Virus record (IMG/VR): IMGVR_UViG_3300046170_000090
Location: 1-33,157 of that record
Length of the DNA: 33,157 bases
From: a virus
Strand: one strand, 5' to 3'
Below are positions 1 through 9,279 of the stretch, one piece after another (position 1 is the stretch's first letter; each line of letters opens with the position of its first letter). A program made the position numbers and the translations under genes. Below the pieces are notes generated by a model. It was not told where the DNA came from and did no database searches. It worked only from the letters and a program-made list of their open reading frames with translations.

Positions 1-90
1 ACAGCTTCTAAAGGTGATTTGTTTACTTTTAGATATAACGGTTCTAAGTGGTTAGAAGTAGGCAGGAATCAAAACTTAACATTAAGCTAA
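1..90 (+). CDS. C-terminal end of a tail/virion protein (5' truncated by window edge)
   Basis: Frame 1 is open from the first base to a TAA at 88-90 and encodes about 29 residues with the segment GDLFTFRYNGSKWLEVGRN, followed by a short polar end. Short aromatic and glycine-containing endings of this type are common in phage tail fibre or tail appendage proteins, and the next genes are tail fibre genes. The start lies outside the window, so the family cannot be named. The following ATG at 92 comes immediately after the stop, as expected in a tail operon. Confidence 0.55.
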   Translation, partial: TASKGDLFTFRYNGSKWLEVGRNQNLTLS

Positions 91-91
91 T

Positions 92-451
92 ATGGCAGAT
101 ATTAATCTAGGAGTCGGTGGAGCTAACTCAGCAGTTGCTGGTGGGTATGAGATTGAGAACTCTGTGAAGCTTAGAGCAAGACAATCCTGAATGATTTAAC
201 AGAGGTCATGATGGTGCTGGAATACTTTGGTAGCATTACTGCAACAGATCCAACAAGCTTAACAACTGCTACATTTTCTTGTTGGGTTAAAAGAACTGAC
301 AATTGGATGCTAGTGGTTATCAATGCTATCTGTATTTGTATTCAGGTATGCTCGGCTAGATATGCAGTCTTATGCTTGGTTTTGAAAACGACCAAGCTAA
401 GATGTATTCAGGCGATAGTTCTTTTAATAGCGCTTATCCGTTTAACAAGCA
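92..451 (+). pseudogene. N-terminal part of LamG-type tail fibre gene, broken by several frameshifts
   Basis: An ATG at 92 opens MADINLGVGGANSAVAGGY and runs to a TGA at 188-190. The expected continuation of a LamG/concanavalin-like domain then appears piecewise in other frames: RGHDGAG near 200, TTATFSCWVKRT near 260-297 (frame 1), GFENDQAKMYSGDSSFN near 380-430 (frame 3), and FRDTSAWYHIS from 458 (frame 2, the long intact frame). Phage LamG fibre proteins normally carry a pattern like SCWVKR...FRDTSAWYHI..RFDST in one frame. At least three frame changes are therefore needed within about 270 bp. This is either a badly sequenced stretch or a decaying N-terminus; the downstream frame is clean for 380 codons. 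Confidence 0.6.
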
Positions 452-1597
452 ATGCAGTATTTTAGAGACACTTCTGCTTGGTATCATATTAGTCTTTTCA
501 GATTTGACTCTACTGATAGCACAGCAGCCAACAGATTAAGATTATATGTAAATGGCGAAGAACAAACTTGGTCTACAGCACCAAATATAACTCAAGATGG
601 TCATATAACTTTTGCAGCTATTGGGGGTCCGACATGGCATGCTTGGGGTCAAAATTATGGCTACTTTAGTCCTACAAACTTTTTTTCAGGCTATTTAGCA
701 GAAGCACAATATATAGATGGTCAAGCATTAGCACCAACAGAGTTTGGTGAAACAGATAGTGATTCAGGTATTTGGAAACCTAAAGAATATGACGGAACTT
801 ATGGTAACGCTGGTTACTATTTAGACTTTGAAGATTCATCAAATTTAGGTAATGATGTATCAGGTAATGGGTTTGATTTTGATTTAACTAACATCACATC
901 AGCCGACCAAGCAACTGACACGCCTACTAATAATTTTTGTATTATGAATGTTAATTCAAGAACAAACTCAGATATTGCTACTTCGCAGGGTGGAACTAAA
1001 GTAGCTAATAGTGGCTCATCAATTTGTTCTATGAACGCAACAATGGGTGTATCAAGTGGTAAATGGTACTGGGAATGTAGATTTGCAAATGACCCCGGCA
1101 ATACAAATACAGTTTTTGTTGGCATTGCAGCAGCTAATGACCCATATGTTCCACACAATAGCAACAATTATTTAGGTCAACAAACAGGTTATGGTTCAAT
1201 AGGTTGGTATTTTGTTAATGGTGGTATTTACAATGGCACAGGAACTTGGACTGGTCCGGGCTACGGAAACATTATTATGTTTGCCTTAGATATGGATAAT
1301 TTAAAATTATATTTTGGTAAAGAAGGTACATGGCAAAATAGCTCTAATCCTGAAACTAATACAAATGGAATTGATATTGCAACTTCTTTTACCAGCTTAT
1401 CAGGCGGTACAGATATTATTTTACCAGCAATATCAGTTGCAGGTGGAGATAACATGGATAGTATGAATTTTGGTGGGTTTGCAAATTATACACAATCAAG
1501 TGCAGCATCAGACGAAAATGGCTACGGAACTTTTGAATATGCACCCCCATCAGGCTACTACGCCTTATGCACTAAAAACTTAGCGGAGTACGGATAA
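452..1597 (+). CDS. Tail fibre protein, LamG-like then SPRY-like domains (main intact frame)
   Basis: This 381-residue frame starts inside a domain rather than at a natural start: residues 4-35 (FRDTSAWYHIS ... RLRLYVNGEE) are the second half of a LamG/concanavalin-like jelly roll whose first half lies upstream in other frames. Residues of about 195-360 contain GKWYWECRF, a hydrophobic VFVGIAAA strand, IIMFALDMDNLKLYFGKEG and IILPAISVAGG. This is the SPRY-like pattern found repeatedly in marine phage fibre proteins. The likely role is surface recognition on the virion. The next gene begins 2 nt after the stop. The true product probably starts at 92, so this coordinate range is only the readable part. 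Confidence 0.75.
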   Translation: MQYFRDTSAWYHISLFRFDSTDSTAANRLRLYVNGEEQTWSTAPNITQDGHITFAAIGGPTWHAWGQNYGYFSPTNFFSGYLAEAQYIDGQALAPTEFGETDSDSGIWKPKEYDGTYGNAGYYLDFEDSSNLGNDVSGNGFDFDLTNITSADQATDTPTNNFCIMNVNSRTNSDIATSQGGTKVANSGSSICSMNATMGVSSGKWYWECRFANDPGNTNTVFVGIAAANDPYVPHNSNNYLGQQTGYGSIGWYFVNGGIYNGTGTWTGPGYGNIIMFALDMDNLKLYFGKEGTWQNSSNPETNTNGIDIATSFTSLSGGTDIILPAISVAGGDNMDSMNFGGFANYTQSSAASDENGYGTFEYAPPSGYYALCTKNLAEYG

Positions 1598-1598
1598 T

Positions 1599-2672
1599 AT
1601 GGCTTATACAAATATAGACGACCCATCAGCACATTTTCAGACTGCTTTATATACTGGTAATGCAGGAAATCAAACTATTACCAATGATGGTAACAGCGAT
1701 TTACAACCTGATTTGGTTTGGCTAAAAAGCAGAACTTTTACAAGTGTTCATCTTTTGCAAGATTCAACAAGAGGTGATAATGGTACTGTTTATTATTATC
1801 TTCAACCTGATAGTACCGCAGTAGAAGCAGTACAAACAGATGGAGATGGGATAACTTCTTTAAATAGCGATGGCTTTTCTCTTGGTTTTGGTAACTCAAA
1901 TAGTTGGAATCAAAGCGGAAATACCTATGTAGGATGGCAATGGAAAGCCAATGGTGGTACGACCTCAAGCAATACGGATGGCAATACAACTACTACAGTT
2001 CAAGCTAATCAAGATGCTGGGTTTAGTATAGTTACTTACACAGGCACAGGTTCTAGTAGTCAGACAATGGGGCATGGACTAGGAGTTACTCCTAACATAG
2101 TTTTAACAAAAGCTAGAGGTCCTATTGCAAGAGCTTGGTCATTTAACGGCAATGTTGGTGGTTTAATTTATGGCACAAACAAACTGACTTTAAATCAGTC
2201 TACTGCTTTAACAGCGGATACCGATGAGATTACAGCAGCCAGTTCTACAACTTTTACTGGTGGTGGAAGTAATGGTACAAATGCAAATAACAGCACTTAT
2301 GTAGCCTACTGCTTTGCAGAGAAACAAGGTTACAGTAAGTTTGGCGGTTATAAATCTAATGGCAGTGCAGATGGACCATTCGTTTACACAGGATTTAAAC
2401 CTGCTTTTGTAATAATAAAAGCTTCAACAGCTAAACCTTGGGTAATGAAAACAGCAGCTATTTCAGAAAATCCAATAAATGAGATACTTTACCCTAATTT
2501 GACTAATGCTGAAGGTTCAGACGGACTTATAGATTTTGTTTCAAATGGATTTAAAGTTAGAGAAGGTCCTGATGCAAATATTAATAATAGTTTAAGCAGT
2601 GAATATTTTTACATGGCATTTGCAGAAAATCCATTCGTAACATCAACAGGAATCCCAACAACAGCGAGGTAA
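1599..2672 (+). CDS. Tail fibre/receptor-binding protein, DUF7483-like
   Basis: A 357-residue, Ser/Thr/Gly/Asn-rich protein with no membrane segment. Motifs include DLVWLKSR (about 37-44), LLQDSTRG, YVGWQWKANGGTTSSNTDG (about 110-128), FSIVTYTGTGS and GHGLGVTPNIVLTKAR, then YVAYCFAEKQGYSKFGGYKSNG and DGPFVYTGFKPAFVIIK near 265-280. This repeated GWQWKANGG / VAYCFAE / GFKPAFVIIK pattern is characteristic of a beta-rich fibre family in marine phages and metagenomic viruses. Family naming is from memory. It follows the LamG fibre gene by 2 nt and is followed by another small tail gene, so it is probably a distal fibre or receptor-binding subunit. Confidence 0.75.
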   Translation: MAYTNIDDPSAHFQTALYTGNAGNQTITNDGNSDLQPDLVWLKSRTFTSVHLLQDSTRGDNGTVYYYLQPDSTAVEAVQTDGDGITSLNSDGFSLGFGNSNSWNQSGNTYVGWQWKANGGTTSSNTDGNTTTTVQANQDAGFSIVTYTGTGSSSQTMGHGLGVTPNIVLTKARGPIARAWSFNGNVGGLIYGTNKLTLNQSTALTADTDEITAASSTTFTGGGSNGTNANNSTYVAYCFAEKQGYSKFGGYKSNGSADGPFVYTGFKPAFVIIKASTAKPWVMKTAAISENPINEILYPNLTNAEGSDGLIDFVSNGFKVREGPDANINNSLSSEYFYMAFAENPFVTSTGIPTTAR

Positions 2673-2675
2673 ATT

Positions 2676-2942
2676 ATGTGGGCTTTAGTAGAATCAGATA
2701 ACGTAACACAAGTCTTTACAAGACCTAAAGGTATGACTATAGGGGAAGTTAATTACCCTAGCAATATCTTTATGCTTTGGACAGCTTCAGAACTTGAAGC
2801 CTTAGGGATTTATGAAGTCGTTATCGACAACACAAACTTAAAAGATAAAGAGTATTACATTAATACCAATCAAAGCTTTGACTTTGCAGATGGCGTTGTA
2901 ACAGCTTCATACGGTGTGGCAACTGCTAAAGGCTGTAGATGA
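2676..2942 (+). CDS. Small tail-associated protein, N-terminal half (split from the next ORF)
   Basis: An 88-residue frame beginning MWALVESDNVTQVFTRPKGM. In related marine phages a protein with this N-terminus continues for about 200 residues, with a C-terminal half like the one encoded from 2939. Here the frame runs out at CR* shortly after VTASYGVATAKG. Reading on in other frames gives AVDDVY and then DEDETDGLGTEGDVKQVG, so two small indels around 2930 and 2955 would restore one protein. It lies immediately downstream of fibre genes and may be a fibre-associated or chaperone-like factor; the function is not known. Confidence 0.65.
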   Translation: MWALVESDNVTQVFTRPKGMTIGEVNYPSNIFMLWTASELEALGIYEVVIDNTNLKDKEYYINTNQSFDFADGVVTASYGVATAKGCR

Positions 2943-3289
2943 TGTCTACCGATGAAGACGAGACCGATGGTCTTGGTACTGAAGGTGATGTAAAGCAGGT
3001 AGGTATTCGTCAAGGTCATAAAGACATTATAAACTCTCAAGCCGGTGGTATCTTACAACCCACTGATTGGATGGTTATCAGAGCTGCAGAAGGCGGTACA
3101 GCAGTACCAAGCGATATAGCAACTTGGAGAGCTGCAGTGCGTACAAAGTCTAATGACATGTGTACAGCTATTGATAATGCTGCAGACGTAGATGCTTTAG
3201 CAGCTTTATACACTTATACAAATACAGGCACAGAAGAGTCTCCAATAATTGAAAGACCTTTAGGTGAGTTTCCAGAACTAGGAGAATAA
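2939..3289 (+). CDS. Small tail-associated protein, C-terminal half
   Basis: A 116-residue frame overlapping the previous one by 4 nt. Its first four residues (MMST) are probably artefactual. The body contains DVKQVGIRQGHKDIIN, ILQPTDWMVIRAAEGGTAVP and IATWRAAVRTKSNDM, ending in RPLGEFPELGE. The block TDWMVIRAAE...W R..VR.K..EM is the typical C-terminal part of small proteins encoded next to phage tail fibre genes. The region is best read as the second half of the gene starting at 2676. No enzymatic motif is visible. Confidence 0.65.
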   Translation: MMSTDEDETDGLGTEGDVKQVGIRQGHKDIINSQAGGILQPTDWMVIRAAEGGTAVPSDIATWRAAVRTKSNDMCTAIDNAADVDALAALYTYTNTGTEESPIIERPLGEFPELGE

Positions 3290-3290
3290 C

Positions 3291-3533
3291 ATGGAACTAT
3301 CAGCATATATCATTTGGAACGTTTTTATAACTTTAGTCTTAGCTCCTATCTGGTTTCAGATTAGACAGCACACTTCAGAGCTTAGAAGACAAGATATATT
3401 GCTGAACAAAACACGTGAAGGTATTGCGAAAGATTATGTAACCAAAGATGAGCTAAGAAACGATATGACAATCATCATGGAAAGAATGGATAAAATTAGT
3501 GAAAAGCTTGACAAACTCTTTGAAGTTAAGTAA
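3291..3533 (+). CDS. Small membrane-anchored coiled-coil protein
   Basis: An 80-residue protein with one N-terminal membrane segment (about residues 5-22, IIWNVFITLVLAPIWF) followed by a charged helix with heptad-like spacing from about 45 to 78 (LRNDMTIIMERMDKISEKLDKLFEVK). The architecture resembles XhlA-like or spanin-type small lysis/tail accessory proteins, but no family signature proves this. It begins one base after the preceding stop, within the tail gene run and ahead of the internal virion genes. Confidence 0.6.
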   Translation: MELSAYIIWNVFITLVLAPIWFQIRQHTSELRRQDILLNKTREGIAKDYVTKDELRNDMTIIMERMDKISEKLDKLFEVK

Positions 3534-3555
3534 AATAGGTATATAGGAAATAAGA

Positions 3556-5895
3556 ATGTCAAAAAGAAGAAACAGAAAAAGAAGTGGTGGAATTGTTAGA
3601 GAAGACTATACTAAAGGCGGTAGAGTTAATTATCAACGTGGAAGAAAGGTTCTAGTAGATAAAGAAACTGGTGAGGTTATAGAAAGGTCTATTCCAAAAA
3701 ACAATCAAAGAAAAGGTAATGCACCTCTTGTAGATGGTGGTGGTAAACCTTTTACCCCCGGAGTTACAACTCCTCCAACACCAACACCGGCACCAACACC
3801 GGCACCAACCCCTACACCAACACCTGCACCTACCACAGCCCCAACACCGGCACCTACACCAGCCCCTGAAGCTGATGTAACTCCTGCACCAACTCCTGCT
3901 CCTACTGAAACCCCAGAAGAAAAAGCAGCAAGATTAGCAGCAGAAGAACAAGCTAAATTAGATGAAGAAGCTAGGTTAGCTGAAGAAGCTAGATTAGCAG
4001 CTCTTGCAGCAGAAGCTGAACGTATTAGAAATTTACAACAAACTGAACAAGAATCTGAGTTTAATCAAGAACGTAGAGCTAGAATGATTGAAGTAGGTAA
4101 AGGTGCTCAAGACATGGCTCGAGGTGTGTTACCTGAAACTCTTCCTAAAATTCCTGATCCTAAAAAAATTGATAGAGCAGACACAGAGATAACTCCTGAA
4201 CAAGCAGCCGAGTTACAAATGCAAACAACTCAGGAAGCTAGAGCAGCTACATTAGGTGCTATATCTCCTGAACAAGTCAGTACAATTGATGATGTTTCTA
4301 AAGCTGCAGCACCTAAAGCTTTTGAAGCTGCTACTATTCTTGCAGATGATGTAGCTAAAGTTCCTACTAATGCAGTTGTTGAAGCTGCTGTTGGGAATGT
4401 TTCAGATGAAGTGTCTGATACGTTAGCTAAAGCTGCTGGAGTACAAGCAACTCCTAAAATTGATGCTGCTGAAGTTGAAGTGTTACCGGGAGCTTTACAA
4501 GAAAGAGTTGTAGGAACTATTAGTAAAGAAGCTAAAGCTACTGCTGCTAAAGTAGCTGGTACATCTTTAGCTAAAATAACTCGTGCTAAAAAACAATTAC
4601 GTAGTGCTGGTTTAAGTGAAGACGAAATTTCAGAAATTGGTAATGACCCTGAAGACTTAGAAGCTAGATTAACTGACTTTACTGAAGAACAAAGAGGTAT
4701 TATAGAAGGATTACCTGAAGAAGCTTTGGTATCTACACAGATAAATGGTTTATTAGAAGGTATGGAAAATGGTGAAATACCTATATGGGCTAAACCTGCT
4801 GTTTCATCTGTTGAGCAAATGTTAGCTCAAAGAGGTATGTCAGCATCTACTGTAGGAAGAGATGCATTGTTAAATGCTATTATGACTTCTGCTTTACCTA
4901 TAGCTCAATCTAATGCTCAAGCGATACAACAAAGCGTGACACAACAAAAATCTATTGAAGCTACAGCAGCTTTAAAAGATGCAGAAATGGCACAACAAAC
5001 AGCTTTGTTTAATGCTCAAAATGTATTTCAATTAGACATGGCTCAGTTTAGTGCTGATCAACAAAGGTCTATTAATAACTCTAAGTTTTTACAAACAGCT
5101 AGTTTGCAAAATGCTACGATGGAACAACAAGGTGTTATGCAAGATGCTATATTAATGTCTCAAAGGAACTTAGCAGAAGCTGATCAAAATACAAAACTTG
5201 CTATTACTAATGCTCAAGCGTTCTTACAAATGGACCTTGCTAATTTAAATAATGAACAACAAGCTAGTGTATTAAAAGCTCAACAAACTCAACAAAGATT
5301 GTTAAGTAATCAAGCTGCTGAGAATGCTGCGTTACAATTTAATGCAACAAGTCAAAACCAAGTCAATCAATTTATGACTAGTGTTCAGCAACAAAACGAA
5401 CAGTTTAATGCTAATCAATTAAATTCAATGGCTCAATTTAATGCTGCTGCTGAGAATGCTGCAGAAGCTAGAAGAGTTGCTAACGAGTTACAAGTAGAAA
5501 CAATTGAAGCTCAGTTGGCTACAGATGTTTCAAAGTTTAATTCACAACAAGATTTTGCAAGAGAACAGTTTAATACACAAAACGCAACAGTTATTGCTCA
5601 GTCTAATGTTGAATGGAGACGTAAAGCTAATACTGCGGACACTGCTGCTTTTAATGCAATGAATCAACAAAATGCACAGAACATGTTTAACTTAACATCA
5701 GCAGCTAATAATTTTTTATGGCAAGAACTAAGAGATGAAGCAGACTTTGCATTTAAAAGATGGGATAACGATCAGCAACGTAAGGCTTCACTTCTTATTG
5801 CTGCATTAGGTAACGAAGCTGGAGTAGGTAAACAAGATGTATGGGATGATAGTTTACAAGCTATCTCAAGTATCTTAGAAGGCTGGTTAGATTAA
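3556..5895 (+). CDS. Large virion protein with Pro/Thr-rich linker and Gln/Asn-rich helical body
   Basis: A 779-residue protein. Residues 1-35 are very basic and contain YTKGGRVNYQRGRK. Residues of about 71-120 are a Pro-Thr-Ala repeat tract (PTPAPTPAP type). Residues 118-165 are a charged Ala/Glu/Arg coiled coil. Residues of about 430-760 are a long helical region rich in Gln, Asn and Ala with recurrent NAQ and QFN spacing. There is no enzymatic motif. Position between tail genes and other large virion genes, plus the long repetitive helix, suggests a structural or internal (ejected) virion protein. The Pro-rich tract may be a flexible linker. Functional equivalence to T7 gp14/15/16 is inference. 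Confidence 0.6.
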   Translation: MSKRRNRKRSGGIVREDYTKGGRVNYQRGRKVLVDKETGEVIERSIPKNNQRKGNAPLVDGGGKPFTPGVTTPPTPTPAPTPAPTPTPTPAPTTAPTPAPTPAPEADVTPAPTPAPTETPEEKAARLAAEEQAKLDEEARLAEEARLAALAAEAERIRNLQQTEQESEFNQERRARMIEVGKGAQDMARGVLPETLPKIPDPKKIDRADTEITPEQAAELQMQTTQEARAATLGAISPEQVSTIDDVSKAAAPKAFEAATILADDVAKVPTNAVVEAAVGNVSDEVSDTLAKAAGVQATPKIDAAEVEVLPGALQERVVGTISKEAKATAAKVAGTSLAKITRAKKQLRSAGLSEDEISEIGNDPEDLEARLTDFTEEQRGIIEGLPEEALVSTQINGLLEGMENGEIPIWAKPAVSSVEQMLAQRGMSASTVGRDALLNAIMTSALPIAQSNAQAIQQSVTQQKSIEATAALKDAEMAQQTALFNAQNVFQLDMAQFSADQQRSINNSKFLQTASLQNATMEQQGVMQDAILMSQRNLAEADQNTKLAITNAQAFLQMDLANLNNEQQASVLKAQQTQQRLLSNQAAENAALQFNATSQNQVNQFMTSVQQQNEQFNANQLNSMAQFNAAAENAAEARRVANELQVETIEAQLATDVSKFNSQQDFAREQFNTQNATVIAQSNVEWRRKANTADTAAFNAMNQQNAQNMFNLTSAANNFLWQELRDEADFAFKRWDNDQQRKASLLIAALGNEAGVGKQDVWDDSLQAISSILEGWLD
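3766..3915 (+). repeat. Pro/Thr-coding tandem repeat tract
   Basis: Imperfect tandem units of CCAACACCGGCA type within the 779-aa gene. Codon variation between units is present, but runs of identical units (around 3780-3810) make slippage and length change likely. Confidence 0.7.
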
Positions 5896-5907
5896 GAGGA
5901 AAATATT

Positions 5908-6936
5908 ATGGGAAAATTAAGAAAGATTGGAAAGAAAATAGGTAGAGGAATTAAAAGCGTAGGTAAAAAATTTAAAAAAGGTTTAGGTAAAATTGCTAAA
6001 GCCTTTGGTAAATTAGGTCCTATCGGTTCTATTGCTTTATCTTTTATGTTGCCGGGAATAGGTACGTGGATTTCTAGCGTAGCTCAAGGCAGTAGCTTTC
6101 TTGCTCCTATTGCTCAAGGTTTAGTCAACGCTGGTAATTTTGTAAAAAATGGAGTAGGTAAAGTTTTTAATAGAGTAACTGATGCTATCGAATACAGCAT
6201 GAACAAAGTAAGTTCTTTTGTTGGTGGTGAGGGTATGGTAGGTAGTAACTTTAGAAACTGGGTAAGCGAAACAACTGGTGGGTTTGTTGAACCTTCAACA
6301 GAAGGTATTCAAGATATGTCAATCCCAGCAGATACAAAAGTATTAAAAACTCCGGGTGGTAAAGAAATGACATTTGAAGTTCCTGAAACTACTATTAGTG
6401 CAGAAGCTCAAGTAGGTATTGGTGGACCTAAAATGCCTAAACCACCTAAAGGTATGAAAGACCCTGTGTTTGTAGATGGGATAGATACTGATTTAAAAGC
6501 AGGATTTTATGAACAAGCTGAATTAGATACGTTTTATACAGGTCAAACAACAACATCACCAATTAGTGAGTCAATAAAACCAACAGGTAGATCAGGGCTT
6601 TACACAGAAAAAATAAAAACTTCAGAAGGCTTAACACCTCCTAAACCCGGAGGTAGTTATTTCCAAAGATCAAAAGGTGCTTATAAAGTAGTTGCTCCCG
6701 TTACTGCTGCTGGAGCATCAATTCAAGCCAGTGAAGATGCAGAAAAGTTTGCAAAAGAAATGGCTCAAAAACAACAAGCTGAATACTTTGCAGATGTTGC
6801 ACAAAGCACATTAATGAAACGACCTGACCCTACAACCAACTATATAGATTTTAACAATCCAAATCCAAGTACTCAAGATTTATATAATTTAACAAATGGG
6901 TATGGTGCAAATGCATACGGTGAAATTTTAACTTAA
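5908..6936 (+). CDS. Virion protein with cationic amphipathic and hydrophobic N-terminus
   Basis: A 342-residue protein preceded by a good ribosome-binding site (AGAGGAAA, ATG at 5908). Residues 1-36 are a Lys/Gly-rich amphipathic stretch of alternating GK(K/R) and hydrophobic positions, resembling a cationic membrane-active peptide. Residues of about 37-75 are hydrophobic and Gly-rich (GPIGSIALSFMLPGIGTWIS), compatible with membrane insertion. The rest is soluble, Pro/Thr-rich and of unknown fold. In this position, between other virion proteins, a membrane-interacting ejection protein comparable in role to T7 gp14 is plausible but not shown. Confidence 0.6.
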   Translation: MGKLRKIGKKIGRGIKSVGKKFKKGLGKIAKAFGKLGPIGSIALSFMLPGIGTWISSVAQGSSFLAPIAQGLVNAGNFVKNGVGKVFNRVTDAIEYSMNKVSSFVGGEGMVGSNFRNWVSETTGGFVEPSTEGIQDMSIPADTKVLKTPGGKEMTFEVPETTISAEAQVGIGGPKMPKPPKGMKDPVFVDGIDTDLKAGFYEQAELDTFYTGQTTTSPISESIKPTGRSGLYTEKIKTSEGLTPPKPGGSYFQRSKGAYKVVAPVTAAGASIQASEDAEKFAKEMAQKQQAEYFADVAQSTLMKRPDPTTNYIDFNNPNPSTQDLYNLTNGYGANAYGEILT

Positions 6937-6946
6937 AGGAATAATT

Positions 6947-7552
6947 ATGGCGACAAGACCAACACCACAAAATTTAAAAGACGTATTGTTTGAAGCACCT
7001 ATTACAGGGCAATCTTTAACTAATCCCCCTGATCAAGCTTATCCTTGGGAACAACCACCAGAAATGACATCTGTTAAAGAAGCTAGAGAAAAAATATTTT
7101 TAGACTTATTAGAACCTCAAAGACTAAAAGGCGTTCAAGATTTAATGTTAAACGATATCTCTGTAAACACAATAGCAGAAGTAGTTTTAACAGAAGGATT
7201 TAGAAAAGGTAAGTTTAATCCTGATATGATGTTAAACTTATTAGAGCCTACTATGTTTATGCTTATGGCTATAGCAGAAAAGTCAGGTATAGAACCTATT
7301 GTAGATAGTGATGGTGAAGGTTTTGAAGACGAAGACGAAGAGGTTGTACAGGATGCTGTCAACGCAAGAAACCAAGACATGCAAAAAAGAAAAGGCTTTA
7401 GAGATGTTCGAGTTAAAACGATTCAACCTACTGCTGTTGGTAAGGATATTCAAGACAGATTAGAAAAACTAGATACTTCTAAAATACGAGCAAGTTTATT
7501 ACAGAAACCTGCACCAGACACAAGGAAAAATTTATTAGAACCATCGGAGTAA
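6947..7552 (+). CDS. Virion-operon protein of unknown function
   Basis: A 201-residue protein in the run of virion genes, with start ATG 6947 after AAAGGAATAATT. It is mostly helical in appearance, with a hydrophobic helix near 105-115 (PTMFMLMAIAEKSG), a strongly acidic stretch at about 125-135 (GEGFEDEDEEVV) and a basic C-terminal third. Small proteins with the pattern FRKGKFNPDMMLNLLEP..FMLMAIAE are found beside internal virion genes of marine podoviruses. No function is recognised. Confidence 0.6.
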   Translation: MATRPTPQNLKDVLFEAPITGQSLTNPPDQAYPWEQPPEMTSVKEAREKIFLDLLEPQRLKGVQDLMLNDISVNTIAEVVLTEGFRKGKFNPDMMLNLLEPTMFMLMAIAEKSGIEPIVDSDGEGFEDEDEEVVQDAVNARNQDMQKRKGFRDVRVKTIQPTAVGKDIQDRLEKLDTSKIRASLLQKPAPDTRKNLLEPSE

Positions 7553-7555
7553 CAC

Positions 7556-9271
7556 ATGGCAGAAGATTTAAATAACATATTTCAAGATTTTGAAAACAAA
7601 AGTGTAGAAGAACTTGGTTCATCTTTACTAAGTAGACAAGCTGAGATAAATAAAAAACAAGCTAAAGAAGCTAAGAAGGCTAAAAGAATAGGGCAGACAT
7701 TAGCTTTGATTGGTGTTGGTCAAAAGATATTTAAAAATTCTTACAATAAAAGAATGAAAGAATTAGACAAACACGAAATGTTTTTGTTGTCTAATAACGA
7801 TAGTCAAGCTAAAGAAGTTGCACAGCTTGGAAGAATTATGCAGTATATGCCTGATGCTGAGTGGGCTGAGAAAAATAAAGCTTTAGATATTGATTCTAAA
7901 GTAAAACTGTATTTAGACGAGTATGATGGTGATGGTCTCGCTGTTAAGTTTAAACCTGTTATTGATGGTTTAATTGAACAAGAAGTAGGTAAAGACCAGT
8001 TTAATGCTTTTAAAGCTAATACCGATACGTATGAAACAGCCTATGATGGTGCTTTACATGAAGTTTTAAAAAATTATTTAGATACAAACCCAGATACAGG
8101 TAAAGCAAATTATTTAACTTTTGAAGATGAACTAAGAGATGTTTTACAAAAAAAAGATATGGATCGTTTAGATTTATTTAGACGAGCTAGGTCAATATCT
8201 GCTTATGATTTAACTCAAGCTGAAAAAAGAATTATTGCTGAACGTAAATTACAATATAGAAATAGAGGAATATTTAATACTATTAAAGACGGTCTAGCTC
8301 AAGTTGGTTTAAGAAACCAAGAAAAAGGTGGATTAAATCTTTTTAAAAATATTGAAGAAACTCAATTAGCCGGTGGTAATTTAAACGATGTATTAAATAA
8401 TTTAGACTTAGGAGGTCTTATTATTGGTGCAGTTGATAAGAGTATGGGTGAATATAGAAATACATTTGAATCTATGACAGACCTTGCTCGAGGAGATGCT
8501 AAATTATATGAACGAGCTGCTGCAAATTTAGATATATTTGATACTAATATTCGTAGAAAAAGAATTTATGATTCAGATAATAAATATAAAATGACTATAG
8601 GTAGAAATAGTTGGTATAAGTTTGCTGATGATATTATAAGAGACCCAGTAATGAAAGATGAGTGGGTAAGTGATATTGCTGGTATGTCGTTAGCATTTAA
8701 AAATGATGTTGATTTTGCAGAAAGAGTATATATAGGTGGTTTAGAAAAAAGTGGTATTGATTATAGCGAAGAAGATATAAAAGAATTTAGAAAAAAAATA
8801 AGTTCTAGTGAAAGATATAGGTTTGATATTGCAACAGCTATTACTGCTCAAAGAGGTTTTAGACCCGGTAAAGTAAAAACAACTTTGGGAGTCATTCCGT
8901 GGAATGCAGCAGAATATTACGATCCTAGTACAGATGAAAAAATTTATGAAAGATATGAATATAATAGATACAATGGAGATATTCCTGCTGTATTAGGTGA
9001 GGGTATTACTTTTAAAAATGATAAATATATGACTGATGAAAGTTGGAATTCTATGAATACACAAGCAAAACAAACATCTTTTGACTTAAAGTTTAAACAA
9101 ATAGCTGTCTCTCCTGATATATCTGGCAGAGAAAAACTTATAATGTTTGAAAAATTATTTAATGATGTACCTAATCCATACGATGCAACTTATGAAGAAT
9201 ATGTAGAAAACATAGCACCTCGAGTAGTTCAAGAAATTATAGGTTTTAAAAGTAGAAGATTTCAAGGTTAA
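7556..9271 (+). CDS. Large virion protein, likely internal core/ejection protein
   Basis: A 571-residue protein starting 4 nt after the previous stop. It begins with an acidic helix, then a basic Ala/Lys-rich coiled-coil segment (about 30-50, NKKQAKEAKKAKRIGQT) and a hydrophobic turn (ALIGVGQKIF). The remainder is charged and helical with many Tyr/Asp/Lys residues and no recognisable active site. Its place just upstream of the 1258-residue protein is where internal core proteins sit in T7-like and marine podovirus genomes. The role assignment is from context only. Confidence 0.6.
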   Translation: MAEDLNNIFQDFENKSVEELGSSLLSRQAEINKKQAKEAKKAKRIGQTLALIGVGQKIFKNSYNKRMKELDKHEMFLLSNNDSQAKEVAQLGRIMQYMPDAEWAEKNKALDIDSKVKLYLDEYDGDGLAVKFKPVIDGLIEQEVGKDQFNAFKANTDTYETAYDGALHEVLKNYLDTNPDTGKANYLTFEDELRDVLQKKDMDRLDLFRRARSISAYDLTQAEKRIIAERKLQYRNRGIFNTIKDGLAQVGLRNQEKGGLNLFKNIEETQLAGGNLNDVLNNLDLGGLIIGAVDKSMGEYRNTFESMTDLARGDAKLYERAAANLDIFDTNIRRKRIYDSDNKYKMTIGRNSWYKFADDIIRDPVMKDEWVSDIAGMSLAFKNDVDFAERVYIGGLEKSGIDYSEEDIKEFRKKISSSERYRFDIATAITAQRGFRPGKVKTTLGVIPWNAAEYYDPSTDEKIYERYEYNRYNGDIPAVLGEGITFKNDKYMTDESWNSMNTQAKQTSFDLKFKQIAVSPDISGREKLIMFEKLFNDVPNPYDATYEEYVENIAPRVVQEIIGFKSRRFQG

Positions 9272-9279
9272 ATTTTAAT

